From the NCBI GenBank assembly GCA_902826165.1, contig CADEDV010000003.1, positions 1 through 64,000 on the forward strand: a DNA stretch of 64,000 nt, in the 5' to 3' direction. The position numbers and the translations under genes were made by a program. Every line of letters starts with the position of its first letter. Within the stretch, counting starts at the first letter, position 1. The DNA is from an uncultured Bacteroidota bacterium. GTDB lineage: Bacteria > Bacteroidota > Bacteroidia > Chitinophagales > Chitinophagaceae. The notes under the pieces were generated by a model. It saw only the letters and a list, made by a program, of their open reading frames with translations, ran no database searches and was not told the DNA's origin. This document shows positions 51,719-62,049 of the stretch, piece by piece.

Positions 51719-53653
51719 ATGATGCATAAACTATGTTTGTTGTGTGTACCTGTTCTATTGTTATGCACTCTTCCTGCTTTGTCGCAAACTGTTGCCGAAG
51801 AAGATGTATCCACCGCACTATCCCTAAAAAGAAAATTCAAGGAGGAATCGTATGCTGCTGTTAGTATGACACAGCGCTACACGTTTGAAAAGGGAAAAAA
51901 TGAATTCAAACAACCCGTTGTAACGGTGAAGGAAGAAGGGTCTGTTGAATTTATCGGTTTAAAAGATATTGCTATTTTCCAGTATTATAAATTTCACAAC
52001 CGGTTTATCCGCCTGAAGTCTTTTTACCGCTACGATAAATTTGTTCGTAAATATTCGTTGACCGGCAAAAGAGGTTTTGACCGGTCTGTTACAGACGATA
52101 ATATATTCTTTGATGACAGCCGGGTGCAATTGTACTCGTTTCGTTTTTTGCAAAAGGGAAAAATGGCGAAACTGACCTGGGAAAATGAATATACCGATGG
52201 TAAATACCTGACCCGGAATTTCTTTAATGAATATTTCCCGGTAGCAGAAAAAATTATCGAGTTTGAAGTGCCCAACTGGCTGGATATTTCTTTTATAGAA
52301 AAGAATTTCGGAAAATTCAAAGTTGAAAAGTCAAAAGTTCCATCAGGGAAATACACGTTGTATACATTTAAAGTAAAGAATGTAGAAGCCATAAAAAGCG
52401 AATACCGGGACCTGGGTATCGCTTATACAGAGCCACACATATTAATTCAGTTAAAATCGTTCGATAATGACGGGCAGCGGGTAAACCTTTTCCAGGGTAC
52501 CAAAGACTTGTATGCATGGTATTCACATCTCTATAACCTGGCAGGTAATGATGTCAGCTCATTAAAGCAACAGGTAACATCTCTCACTACAGGTAAGAAA
52601 ACGGATGAAGAAAAGATCAAGGCTATCTATTACTGGGTGCAGGATAATATTCGGTACATCGCTTATGAAGATGGGTTCTCAGGATATATTCCTGCAAAAG
52701 CACAGGATGTTTATAAAGAAAAGTATGGTGATTGTAAAGGAATGGCGAACCTGCTGGCTGAAATGCTGAAGATCGCCGGCTATGATGCCCGTTTTACCTG
52801 GATCGGTACCCGGCATATTCCTTATGATCATACTGTGCCGGTAATGTGTGTGGACAATCATGCCATCACAACCTTGTATTTTAAAGGCAAGGAATATTTT
52901 CTTGACGGAACAGAAAAATATGCACCGTTTGGCGAGAATGCATTTCGTATACAGGGAAAATCGGCATTGATCGAGAAAGGCGAAACCTTTGATGAGAAAA
53001 AAGTTCCGCTTAGTACTGCAACTGAGAATAAAATTAAAACAACTGCCAGCCTGGTTTTAAGTGACGGCTCACTGAAGGGGCATGCAAAAATCACCTTAAC
53101 AGGCGAAGAACGTAAAGATTTTCATAACGGGTTTCAAAGTATGCCAAAACATGCCCAGCAGGATTTCCTGAAAGAAATGCTTGAATTTGGTAACAGCAAT
53201 CTTACTTCTTCGAATATCAAGTATAGTGACCTGGCTAACAGGGAAATTCCGGTGGAAGTGGAAGGAGATATTGATCTGACCAATAATATCAATGCGATAA
53301 GTGGCAATCAATACCTGAGTATTGATTTTTTTCCAAAAACACTCCGCAGTTTTATGCCCGATGCCAAACGAACAAGAGGGTATGATTTTGAAAGTGTTTT
53401 TTCTTACGAAGATGATATTGAGTTAACTATTCCTGCGGGCAAAAAATGTATTGATCTGCCGGCCAGCCTGGTAATGGAAAATCCCGGGTATGCTTTCAGC
53501 GGATCATATGAAGTGGTGGGAAATAAAGTAAAGTTGAAGAAAACGCTTACTATCAAGGACAGTGTTATACCCGCCACCGACCTGGCCAACTGGAAGGCCT
53601 TCCTGGAAAAACTGAAAGAATTCAACAGTTACTTATTAACTGTAACTAAATAA
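51719..53653 (+). CDS. DUF3857 and transglutaminase-like secreted protein, catalytic triad intact
   Basis: Start at 51719 (MMHKLCLLCVPVLLLCTLPA); the frame extends to 51623 but the signal peptide starts here. 644 residues. A beta-rich N-terminal region, up to about 290, matches DUF3857. The transglutaminase-like core has YWVQDNIRYIAYEDGFSGYIPAKAQDVY, GDCKGMANLLAEML (Cys 339), VMCVDNHAITTLYF (His 381) and YFLDGT (Asp 396), so all three catalytic residues are present. A C-terminal beta region ends the protein. Probably a periplasmic or surface protein; reaction unknown. It precedes a paralogue by 19 bp. Confidence 0.88.
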   Translation: MMHKLCLLCVPVLLLCTLPALSQTVAEEDVSTALSLKRKFKEESYAAVSMTQRYTFEKGKNEFKQPVVTVKEEGSVEFIGLKDIAIFQYYKFHNRFIRLKSFYRYDKFVRKYSLTGKRGFDRSVTDDNIFFDDSRVQLYSFRFLQKGKMAKLTWENEYTDGKYLTRNFFNEYFPVAEKIIEFEVPNWLDISFIEKNFGKFKVEKSKVPSGKYTLYTFKVKNVEAIKSEYRDLGIAYTEPHILIQLKSFDNDGQRVNLFQGTKDLYAWYSHLYNLAGNDVSSLKQQVTSLTTGKKTDEEKIKAIYYWVQDNIRYIAYEDGFSGYIPAKAQDVYKEKYGDCKGMANLLAEMLKIAGYDARFTWIGTRHIPYDHTVPVMCVDNHAITTLYFKGKEYFLDGTEKYAPFGENAFRIQGKSALIEKGETFDEKKVPLSTATENKIKTTASLVLSDGSLKGHAKITLTGEERKDFHNGFQSMPKHAQQDFLKEMLEFGNSNLTSSNIKYSDLANREIPVEVEGDIDLTNNINAISGNQYLSIDFFPKTLRSFMPDAKRTRGYDFESVFSYEDDIELTIPAGKKCIDLPASLVMENPGYAFSGSYEVVGNKVKLKKTLTIKDSVIPATDLANWKAFLEKLKEFNSYLLTVTK

Positions 53654-53672
53654 TCATTTCAAACTACAGTCT

Positions 53673-55883
53673 ATGGACTTTATGAATATATATATGAAAT
53701 GGAGAAGCGTATTGCTTGCTCTATTTGCATCTGTGGCCCTTGCCACAACAGGGTATGCGCAAGAGATCATTGACGAGGATTTTATTACTGTACTGGGTGA
53801 GAATGCCAGGGAAGTACTGAATGAGGCAGATGCTGATTTTTCAGTGAATGCAGTTCCGGCTAAATGGAACGAAGAATCGGTAGTGGCGATTGGCTATAAA
53901 AAACATATCCTGTTCGATAAAAAGAGGTCAGGTTTGCTGGGGGGGAAAGAAAACCTGGTATTGATCGAACGGAAAAGAATGAAGCTGAAGTTACTGGATA
54001 AAACATCGGTGGATGATTTTTCTGAATTGTATTTCCGCTACAGCTCCAAATTTGATGGATTCAGTGCCGTGATCCATAAACCGGATGGCACTAAAAAAGA
54101 GATACAGCTGACTAGGGCCGTGAGTATTGAAGACAACGATAAAGTACCTGAGTTCTTCAAGAGTTTTTTTGACCAGAATGTCAGTAACCGGAATGAGTAT
54201 TATAAAGTACCGGTGGCAGATCTGTTGCCTGGTGATATACTGGAATTTGCCTCACTGACCAGCAGTACATTGAATGTGAAGAAGACGCCTTATTACCAGT
54301 TCGATCCGCAGTATGAATTATGCCAGAAGGGAATGCCCGTAATGAAGCATAAGATCATCATTGAGACGGATAATAACTCTTTTATTACGGCAAGAAGTAT
54401 TAACGGGGCTCCGGAGTTTCAGCAATCCTCCAACGGCGATTTTAATGTGTACAGCTGGCAGGATGAGAACCGGGAAAGATTGAAGGATGTGAACTTTGTA
54501 AATGAGTACATGGTACTGCCGCTGGTAAAATTCCAGATCACTTATACGGATGGCCGTGAGATCAAATATTTATTTGCCGGTACCAAGGGGCAGATGAAAA
54601 ATACATTCGACATGGCAGAGATCGGCAGGAAGGCCTATGCAAACTATACTGGTGTTGGTAGTAGTTGGGTCTATGGGGCCAGTGGCGCAACGGTGGATGC
54701 CATATCAAATATGCTATGGGGTAAGCTGAAAGCGAACGGTGGTAAAGATGTGCCGGAGGATAAGTTCATAGAGATGGCCTATTATTATATCCGGCATACC
54801 CAGGTGTTCAATAACTTTTATTATTCTGACAAGCAATTCTGTTATTTACTCGGACAATTGTTATATGCCCGGAAAATACCTTCTGAGATCATTGTTACCA
54901 CACCTAACAATCTTACATCCCCGGCCAATCTTTTATTTGAGAGTGAATTATCCTGGTGCCTGCGGGTAAAAAACAAATATATTTTCAGGGCTACTGAACA
55001 TTCGAATTTATATGATGTGGATGAAACCATGACCGGGAATGATGCATACAAACTGCCTGTGAATGCAAAGGAACAAACGGAAGCAGTAAAGATCAGCGAT
55101 GTGAAATCGGAAAACAGCAAAAGTCTTTTCCAGTTTTTTGTTACGGTGGACACTTCTTTGAAATGGTTGAATGTTGAACGAACCACAGCGTATACAGGTA
55201 TCCAGAAGGAAAGAAATATTTATTCCGCCTTGCGGTTCACCCCTTATATGTTCAATGACAGCCGCACTTACAATGGCCCGGATGACTATGAAAAAGTGCC
55301 GGAGAAATATATGGACCAGGTGTACCAGCAAAAAAAGGCACTGATAGAGGAGTTCAAAGAAAGAAAACCGGAATACATGAAAGGCCAGATGGAAGGCGAC
55401 CTGGGAGTTTCTGTAAACTATAAAGATTTCCAGGTTGTTACGGAAGGCCGGAGTTTTAAAAAACCGGAACTGATGTACAAGGAAACAGCGCAGGTGGGAG
55501 AAAAGATCAGGAAGGCCGGAAAAAAATTACTGATCAACTTACCTGGTTTGATGGGCGGGCAGCTACAGATCAGGAAAGATGAACGCACCCGGAATTTCGA
55601 TATTGATGTCCGCCATCCCCGTCAACTGAAATGGCAGATCAATATGACGATTCCTGCCGGTTATACGCTGGAGGGAGTGGAGGAACTCAAAACCAATGTT
55701 GATAATGAAACAGGTTCTTTTATTACTTCAGCCAAAGTGGAAAATAATATGCTGACTATTGACATTCAGAAAATATACAAGCAGAAAAATATCAGTAAGG
55801 AAAAATGGCCGCAAATGCTGGAGTTTGTCGATGCTGCGTACAATTTTACCCATAAACTGATTTTGCTGAAACCTGTAAACTGA
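53673..55883 (+). CDS. DUF3857 protein with degenerate transglutaminase-like domain
   Basis: 736 residues from 53673; ATGs at 53682 and 53694 (MKWRSVLLALFASVALATTG, ending GYAQ) are equally good starts and the last gives the cleanest signal peptide. The N-terminal 280 residues match DUF3857. The following domain lines up with the neighbour, but by eye the catalytic residues are replaced: Asp 386 at the Cys position, Glu 425 at the His position, Ala 440 at the Asp position. The C-terminal region (about 580-735) is beta-rich, with QLKWQINMTIPAGYTLEG. Probably a binding or structural partner of the upstream active paralogue. I am confident in the family and moderately in the residue loss. Confidence 0.8.
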   Translation: MDFMNIYMKWRSVLLALFASVALATTGYAQEIIDEDFITVLGENAREVLNEADADFSVNAVPAKWNEESVVAIGYKKHILFDKKRSGLLGGKENLVLIERKRMKLKLLDKTSVDDFSELYFRYSSKFDGFSAVIHKPDGTKKEIQLTRAVSIEDNDKVPEFFKSFFDQNVSNRNEYYKVPVADLLPGDILEFASLTSSTLNVKKTPYYQFDPQYELCQKGMPVMKHKIIIETDNNSFITARSINGAPEFQQSSNGDFNVYSWQDENRERLKDVNFVNEYMVLPLVKFQITYTDGREIKYLFAGTKGQMKNTFDMAEIGRKAYANYTGVGSSWVYGASGATVDAISNMLWGKLKANGGKDVPEDKFIEMAYYYIRHTQVFNNFYYSDKQFCYLLGQLLYARKIPSEIIVTTPNNLTSPANLLFESELSWCLRVKNKYIFRATEHSNLYDVDETMTGNDAYKLPVNAKEQTEAVKISDVKSENSKSLFQFFVTVDTSLKWLNVERTTAYTGIQKERNIYSALRFTPYMFNDSRTYNGPDDYEKVPEKYMDQVYQQKKALIEEFKERKPEYMKGQMEGDLGVSVNYKDFQVVTEGRSFKKPELMYKETAQVGEKIRKAGKKLLINLPGLMGGQLQIRKDERTRNFDIDVRHPRQLKWQINMTIPAGYTLEGVEELKTNVDNETGSFITSAKVENNMLTIDIQKIYKQKNISKEKWPQMLEFVDAAYNFTHKLILLKPVN

Positions 55884-56084
55884 TACAATTACAACAGTAA
55901 TTTCAATGAATTTAAGGTAGCTTAATAAGTTCGTGGTCATAAGTATCAGCCTGGTGTTATTTTAGTCCGGCGGCCAGGCCATGCTGACCGGTTTTCATGA
56001 CTCCCAAAAGGCAAGTATGTTTGCCGGCAGTATACTCCTAGAGTGGAAAAGTAATTGATTACTAACAAAATAGTTGAACGGGGT

Positions 56085-56114
56085 ACTAAGTCTCTTTTAG
56101 GGATTCAGGGGCTG
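56085..56114. repeat. Degenerate REP-like unit upstream of atpD
   Basis: ACTAAGTCTCTTTTAGGGAT, then TCAGGGG: it resembles the REP-like units at 57732-57760 and 57921-57955 without a full hairpin. The 343-bp gap 55884-56226 otherwise holds only the atpD promoter; no gene is visible. Confidence 0.4.
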
Positions 56115-56166
56115 TTTTCTTGTTTTTCCCATCTTTTCCCCAGCCCAAAAATCTTTGATATTCAAA

Positions 56167-56197
56167 TTGGAGGATTAGCGACCCCCCCTTACCTTTG
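56167..56197 (+). promoter_or_regulatory. Promoter of atpD
   Basis: TTG at 56167-56169 and TACCTTTG at 56190-56197 are 20 bases apart, a good Bacteroidota -33/-7 pair. The atpD start codon follows 29 bases later. Confidence 0.6.
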
Positions 56198-56205
56198 CGG
56201 CCTGA

Positions 56206-57726
<1,521 letters not shown>

Positions 57727-57731
57727 AGTCT

Positions 57732-57955
57732 CCCCAAGCCCCTCCGGGGGAGGGGTTTTGAGTGTCTCGGATTTTGAAAATTGTTTTTTTACGGTGATGT
57801 TGATGTAGTCAGCTTTAGTAATGCTATCAGCCTTTGTTGCGTCGTACACTTCATCGTTTTGTTCTTTGCTCAACAGGAAATTATTAATTAACCGACTTTA
57901 AAGTGCTTAATACTTTAGAGTTCTAAAGTCCCTCCTGCGGAGGGATTTAGGGAGG
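57732..57955. mobile_element. REPIN-like insertion: inverted REP-like hairpins between atpD and atpC
   Basis: Unit 1 (57732-57760) forms CCCCTCC-GGG-GGAGGGG (57739-57755). Unit 2 (57921-57955), read on the minus strand, aligns with unit 1 base by base (CTCCCTAAATCCCTCC, GCA, GGAGGGACTTTAG against CTCCCCAAGCCCCTCC, GGG, GGAGGGGTTTTGAG). The two face each other as an inverted pair around about 160 bp. Unit 1 with its trailing TTTT could end atpD transcription; unit 2 supplies GGAGG seven bases before the atpC start. Homology of the units is clear by eye; mobility is inference. Confidence 0.6.
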
Positions 57956-57961
57956 CCGGAT

Positions 57962-58219
57962 ATGAACTTAGAAATACTAACACCTGAAAAAAAACTTTAC
58001 AGCGGCGAAGTGTATGGTGTGCAAATGCCGGGCATCAGCGGTTCTTTTGAAGTGCTGGACAAACATGCCCCGCTGGTAAGTGCATTAAAAGCCGGCCGTG
58101 TAAAAGTGCTGAAGGATAAACAAAGCCACCTGGCCAATTTTGATATACAGGGCGGATTCGTGGAAGTATTAAATAATAAAGTAACTGTGCTTGTCGAAGG
58201 TGCAGTACCGGTTGAATAA
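57962..58219 (+). CDS. atpC: F1 ATP synthase subunit epsilon, short form
   Basis: 85 residues: MNLEILTPEKKLYSGEVYGVQMPGISGSFEVLDKHAPLVSALKAGRVKVLKDK, then FDIQGGFVEVLNNKVTVLVEGAVPVE. This is the beta-sandwich domain only; the inhibitory C-terminal two-helix domain of E. coli epsilon is missing, as commonly seen in Bacteroidota. Joins gamma to the Fo ring. It lies 235 bp after atpD, separated by the REPIN-like unit whose GGAGG sits where a ribosome binding site would be. A strong terminator follows at 58265. Confidence 0.95.
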   Translation: MNLEILTPEKKLYSGEVYGVQMPGISGSFEVLDKHAPLVSALKAGRVKVLKDKQSHLANFDIQGGFVEVLNNKVTVLVEGAVPVE

Positions 58220-58264
58220 GACTGACTGGAAAACCAGTTATCCGGGATTTTGAAAACAGATTAT

Positions 58265-58292
58265 AACCCTCTCACTACTGAGAGGGTTTTTT
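58265..58292 (+). terminator. Terminator of atpC
   Basis: AACCCTCTCA (58265-58274) pairs perfectly with TGAGAGGGTT (58279-58288) around CTAC, followed by a T-run, 45 bp after the atpC stop. Confidence 0.9.
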
Positions 58293-58317
58293 ATACTGAA
58301 AGATGGGATAAAATAGT

Positions 58318-58345
58318 AAAAGGGTTCTCACAAGAGAACCCTTTT
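58318..58345 (-). terminator. Terminator of the outer-membrane barrel gene
   Basis: AAAAGGGTTCTC (58318-58329) pairs perfectly with GAGAACCCTTTT (58334-58345) around a 4-base loop; the minus strand ends in a T-run. It lies 26 bp after the stop at 58372. Confidence 0.88.
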
Positions 58346-58371
58346 AGAAAGGAAGTTAGTGATACAGCTGT

Positions 58372-58941
58372 TTATTTCTTTCTGATAAAATTTTTAGAGA
58401 TACCAATATTGAACTGCTCTCCGAAGTTTAAGCCAAAGCTGCTGGAACCATCATTCGCTCCTTTCATTTTTTCAGTGTTGAAATTGATGCCACCAAAACC
58501 GAAGTTGAGAGCAAATCCATTGCTTACATTTAACTGCACGGCTGGTGTGATAGTAACGCCAAACCCGTTGTATTTCGTCCCGGCACTATTTTCTCTTCCG
58601 CGGTATAAAACATCGGCCTGTCCATAAAGGCTGAAGATACTACCTAAAGAATGAGTATAACGGCCGAAAACACCGGCTGCAAACTGGTTTGTTTTCTGCT
58701 CGTTGCCAATTACCGGGTCATACTTGGTCGTTCCATATCCGCCGGTGATACCAACTGTCCAGTTATGGGTAAACTGGTAACCAACACCCGGGTTGATACT
58801 GAACGAGGAGTACTTGTTATCGGAGGCATCTTTCTCCGTGCCGATGTTCAGGTTTCCGTATACTAAAACACTTCCTTTCTGTGCCTGCGAAGCCAATGCA
58901 ATTCCTGACATCAGCAGTACGCTAAAAAACATTTTTTTCAT
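58372..58941 (-). CDS. Outer-membrane beta-barrel protein
   Basis: Start at 58941 (MKKMFFSVLLMSGIALASQA); a longer frame to 58977 lacks the signal. 189 residues. Signal peptide, then alternating strands GSVLVYGNLNIGTEK, YSSFSINPGVGYQFTHNWTVGITGGYG, FAAGVFGRYTHSLG, GFGVTITPAVQLNVSNGFALNFGFGGINF, FGLNFGEQFNIGISKNFIRKK. Small OmpA/OmpW-like barrel of eight strands. Function unknown. Confidence 0.85.
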   Translation of the reverse strand: MKKMFFSVLLMSGIALASQAQKGSVLVYGNLNIGTEKDASDNKYSSFSINPGVGYQFTHNWTVGITGGYGTTKYDPVIGNEQKTNQFAAGVFGRYTHSLGSIFSLYGQADVLYRGRENSAGTKYNGFGVTITPAVQLNVSNGFALNFGFGGINFNTEKMKGANDGSSSFGLNFGEQFNIGISKNFIRKK

Positions 58942-59137
58942 AAGTAAAATATTATTTAATCCGCTACCTGCAAACAATGTACCTATGTCTCTTAACTCAG
59001 GTAAAAAAGAAATTTTGTCAATGCAGTTACTGACAATATAAAGTGAAGCATGTCATATCAGGAATGAGATCAATATAAGGTAAGAATTTTTACGAAGAAG
59101 AAATACTGTAGATATCTTTTAAAAGGAAAGAAAAAAA

Positions 59138-59155
59138 CCTGTCATGTATGACAGG
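59138..59155 (-). terminator. Terminator of the DUF4197 gene
   Basis: CCTGTCA pairs with TGACAGG around 4 bases (59138-59155), followed on the minus strand by seven T. It lies 22 bp after the stop at 59178. Confidence 0.8.
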
Positions 59156-59177
59156 CTTCGTGTATCAGAAATATATT

Positions 59178-59912
59178 TTACTGGGCTGGTTGTTGTTGTT
59201 TTCTCCTGGCGAGTTCCTGCTCTGCATAGCCAAATACTTTTTTCATCATATCCGTTTTCCGGAATTCATATTTACTGCGGATCTGTTCTTCTTCGTTGGC
59301 AACAATACTGAACATGCCATCTACTGCACGGGCAGCAATAAAATCAGTCAAGCTGTTTTCTAATGGTTTATTGATAAAGGGGATCTTATTATATACTGTA
59401 ACGATGTTGCTCCAGTCTTTATTGGCACCTTCAGTTTTAATAGTGCTGTCAACTATAGGACGAAATGCCGTCATTAACTCAGGGGTCATTGTTGTTTTAA
59501 AATATTCGGTGGCAGCATGTGTGTTATCAGTGATCAGGATGCCCACGGCATCCCGGATACTCATTTGTTTCAGGGAATTCAGGAAGATAGGTTTTGCAGC
59601 ACTCACAGCCGATACGGTGGCTTTGGTAAATTTCCCGGTTACCTGGTCCACCAGTTTATCCATACCGATATCCCGGAGTGTTTTTTCAATTTTGGCGGCA
59701 TCACCAGGAAATGCAAAACGTACAAAGGGATTGCCGTTGGGGTCAGCATAAGCATCAAAACTTCTGAATAAACCTTGGGATAAAGCATCTTTTAATCCTG
59801 TAGCCATTTCAAATTCTGAAGGAGCCAGTACAGAGGCGATTTTTTTTAATGTATCACAGGAGGAAAGAAAAATAGTAACACATAAAGTAACAGGGAGTAA
59901 TAATTTTTTCAT
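59178..59912 (-). CDS. DUF4197 lipoprotein
   Basis: 244 residues. Lipoprotein signal (LCVTIFLSSC, Cys 19). The DUF4197 body: LAPSEFEMATGLKDALSQGL near 29-48, VDQVTGKFTKATVSAVSAAKPIFLNSLKQMSIRDAVGILITDNTHAATEYFKTTMTPELMTAFRPIVDSTI near 88-158, NKPLENSLTDFIAARAVDGMFSIVANEEEQIR near 181-212. All-helical periplasmic or outer-membrane-anchored protein of unknown role. Terminator follows; next upstream neighbour on the strand is yqgE, 50 bp away. Confidence 0.9.
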   Translation of the reverse strand: MKKLLLPVTLCVTIFLSSCDTLKKIASVLAPSEFEMATGLKDALSQGLFRSFDAYADPNGNPFVRFAFPGDAAKIEKTLRDIGMDKLVDQVTGKFTKATVSAVSAAKPIFLNSLKQMSIRDAVGILITDNTHAATEYFKTTMTPELMTAFRPIVDSTIKTEGANKDWSNIVTVYNKIPFINKPLENSLTDFIAARAVDGMFSIVANEEEQIRSKYEFRKTDMMKKVFGYAEQELARRKQQQPAQ

Positions 59913-59962
59913 CAGAAAGTTTTTTTAGAGATGTATATTCAGCAGGATTAGTTGCAGGTGAT

Positions 59963-60514
59963 TCAGTTTAACTGCGGATCTATGGGGTAATTGATCATCA
60001 TTTCATATTCACCACCCAATTCCTTCAACGATTCTTTCCAGATATCTTCATGATGGAGGTGAAAGATCAGTTTCCGTTTGGCTTTTACCGTCAGCCAAGA
60101 ATTTTCTTTTCGTTCTTCTTCCAATTGTCCGTCACTCCAGCCCGAATAGCCGATAAAAAAACGGATCCGGGCCGGGTCTATATCTCCTTTTTTGATCAGG
60201 TCAACAACACTGTCAAAATTACCGCCCCAGTAAACACCCTTAAGCACTTCGACACCGCCGGGAATATCATCGGGGTATTGGTGCAGAAAATGTATGGTAT
60301 CCTGCTGCACAGGGCCTCCATAATAAACAGGTAAAGTATGACCTTCCAGTTCGGGGATCAGTTCATCAAGGGTGTTTTCATACTTTCGGTTCAGTACAAA
60401 ACCAAAACTACCCTCTGCTTTATGTTCGCAGAGAAAGACCACTGTCCTCAGAAAATTAGGATCTTTCAGAAAAGGATCAGCGATGAGTAATATGCCGGGA
60501 CCCGGTTCAATCAT
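59963..60514 (-). CDS. yqgE: YqgE/AlgH family protein
   Basis: 183 residues. GILLIADPFLKDPNFLRTVVFLCEHKAEGSFGFVLNRKYENTLDELI near 7-53, PVYYGGPVQQDTIHFLHQYPDDIPGGVEVLKGVYWGGNFDSVVDLIKKGDI near 63-113, IRFFIGYSGWSDGQLEEERKENSWL near 117-141. Widely conserved, probably cytoplasmic; biochemical role unknown. The 3' gap to DUF4197 is 50 bp. Confidence 0.95.
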   Translation of the reverse strand: MIEPGPGILLIADPFLKDPNFLRTVVFLCEHKAEGSFGFVLNRKYENTLDELIPELEGHTLPVYYGGPVQQDTIHFLHQYPDDIPGGVEVLKGVYWGGNFDSVVDLIKKGDIDPARIRFFIGYSGWSDGQLEEERKENSWLTVKAKRKLIFHLHHEDIWKESLKELGGEYEMMINYPIDPQLN

Positions 60515-60711
60515 ACTTCAATTTAGGATGAAAATTCATTTTTCGGAAAATATGTTCTTACCATGATGGTAAACTAACCGCTTAAAGGCAAGTTAAAAAG
60601 GGCAGGAGGAAGCTCCGGACTACTTTTTTTTCAGGATGCCGGGCTATTTTTGCCGGATGGTCTTTGTTCAGCAAAAACCCTTTATCTTAGGCAGCTTTAA
60701 TCAATAAATAA

Positions 60712-62049
60712 GTGAAAAGGACTTTTACAATCATTACTGTACTGATCACACTTTCGGTAGTTGGGCTGATCCTGCTTCAATTATCCTGGATAAATAATAT
60801 GGTACTGGTTGGCAGGGAGCAGATCAAGGAAAGGGTAAATGAAGCGGTGGCTAATATTGCAACCGAATTGGCCCAGTATAAAGGCAATTTTCTAATTCCC
60901 AACCGGTCGGCTGCATCTGGTAAAATATTCCCCGATGAATTCGCTACAGATTTTTTGCGTCCGCAGACGATCGGAAGAAGGTTTACGATTGAAGAATTAG
61001 ACGAAAAGATCAGGAAAGCACTAAAAAATGTAAAACTGGAGAAGATCAAATATGAGTTTGCCGTATTTGTAATGAATGGCACAGAGCTGGAAAAGCAAAC
61101 CCCCAACTTTATAGCAGCAGATGCGGATACGGTTAATAATTATTCCAGGGCTGCGCAAATTGTAACCCCCAGCGGTTCCGCAGCAGAGAATCTGGCAGTA
61201 ACCGAATATATATCTGTAGTTGTGCTGGATTATCCTAAGTATGCGCTTCAAACATTGAGATGGCGTTTTGTTATCGCTATCGTTTTCAGTATTATAATAA
61301 TCGCAGCTTTTTATCTTACTGTCCGCACCATGCTGCAGCAAAAGAAATTGGGCGAGATCAAGAATGACTTTATCAATAATATGACGCATGAGTTCAAAAC
61401 GCCGATCGCTACCATCTCGCTGGCTGTGGATGCCATGCGGAATGAAAAAGTGCTGAACGACCGGGAGAAACTCACCTATTTTAATAATATCATCAAGGAA
61501 GAAAATAAAAGGATGAACCGGCAGGTGGAAACAATATTGAAGGCCTCACAATTGGAGAAACAGGAAGTGGATCTTAACCTGAAGCCGGCACATCTACACA
61601 CTATCATTAAAGATGTGGTCGAAAATTTCGGGTTGCAACTGGAAGAGAAAGGCGGGAAAGCAGAATTATTACTGAATGCAACTAATGACCTGATTGAAGC
61701 TGACGAAGTACATTTATCGAATCTGGTAAATAATCTTGTTGATAATGCATTGAAATATTCAAAAGATAATGTGCCACCTTTTGTAAAGCTTACCACGCAG
61801 TCAAACGGCAAAAAATTTATCATGCGGATCGAGGATAACGGTATTGGCATGAATAAAGAGACGCTCAAAAGAGTGTTCGAACGTTTCTACCGGGCTCATA
61901 CCGGCAATCTTCATAATGTAAAAGGTTTCGGGCTTGGCCTCAGCTATGTGAAAACAATGGTGGAGGCGCATCATGGCGAAATTAAAGCGGAGAGCACATT
62001 AGGGAAGGGAAGTACTTTCATTGTGGAGCTGCCGTTGAAAAAAAATTAA
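60712..62049 (+). CDS. Orphan sensor histidine kinase
   Basis: 445 residues, GTG start at 60712. Two membrane segments: about 7-26 (IITVLITLSVVGLILLQLSW) and about 186-205 (FVIAIVFSIIIIAAFYLTV), with a 155-residue extracytoplasmic region between them. Then the dimerisation H-box FINNMTHEFKTPIATISLAVD (His 226), N-box LVNNLVDNALKYS, G1 IEDNGIGMNKE, F-box FERFYRAHTGN, G2 GFGLGLSYVKTMVEAHHG. No HAMP domain is clear and no response regulator is next to it in the window, so its partner lies elsewhere. The stop overlaps queA by 4 bp. Signal unknown. Confidence 0.95.
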   Translation: MKRTFTIITVLITLSVVGLILLQLSWINNMVLVGREQIKERVNEAVANIATELAQYKGNFLIPNRSAASGKIFPDEFATDFLRPQTIGRRFTIEELDEKIRKALKNVKLEKIKYEFAVFVMNGTELEKQTPNFIAADADTVNNYSRAAQIVTPSGSAAENLAVTEYISVVVLDYPKYALQTLRWRFVIAIVFSIIIIAAFYLTVRTMLQQKKLGEIKNDFINNMTHEFKTPIATISLAVDAMRNEKVLNDREKLTYFNNIIKEENKRMNRQVETILKASQLEKQEVDLNLKPAHLHTIIKDVVENFGLQLEEKGGKAELLLNATNDLIEADEVHLSNLVNNLVDNALKYSKDNVPPFVKLTTQSNGKKFIMRIEDNGIGMNKETLKRVFERFYRAHTGNLHNVKGFGLGLSYVKTMVEAHHGEIKAESTLGKGSTFIVELPLKKN

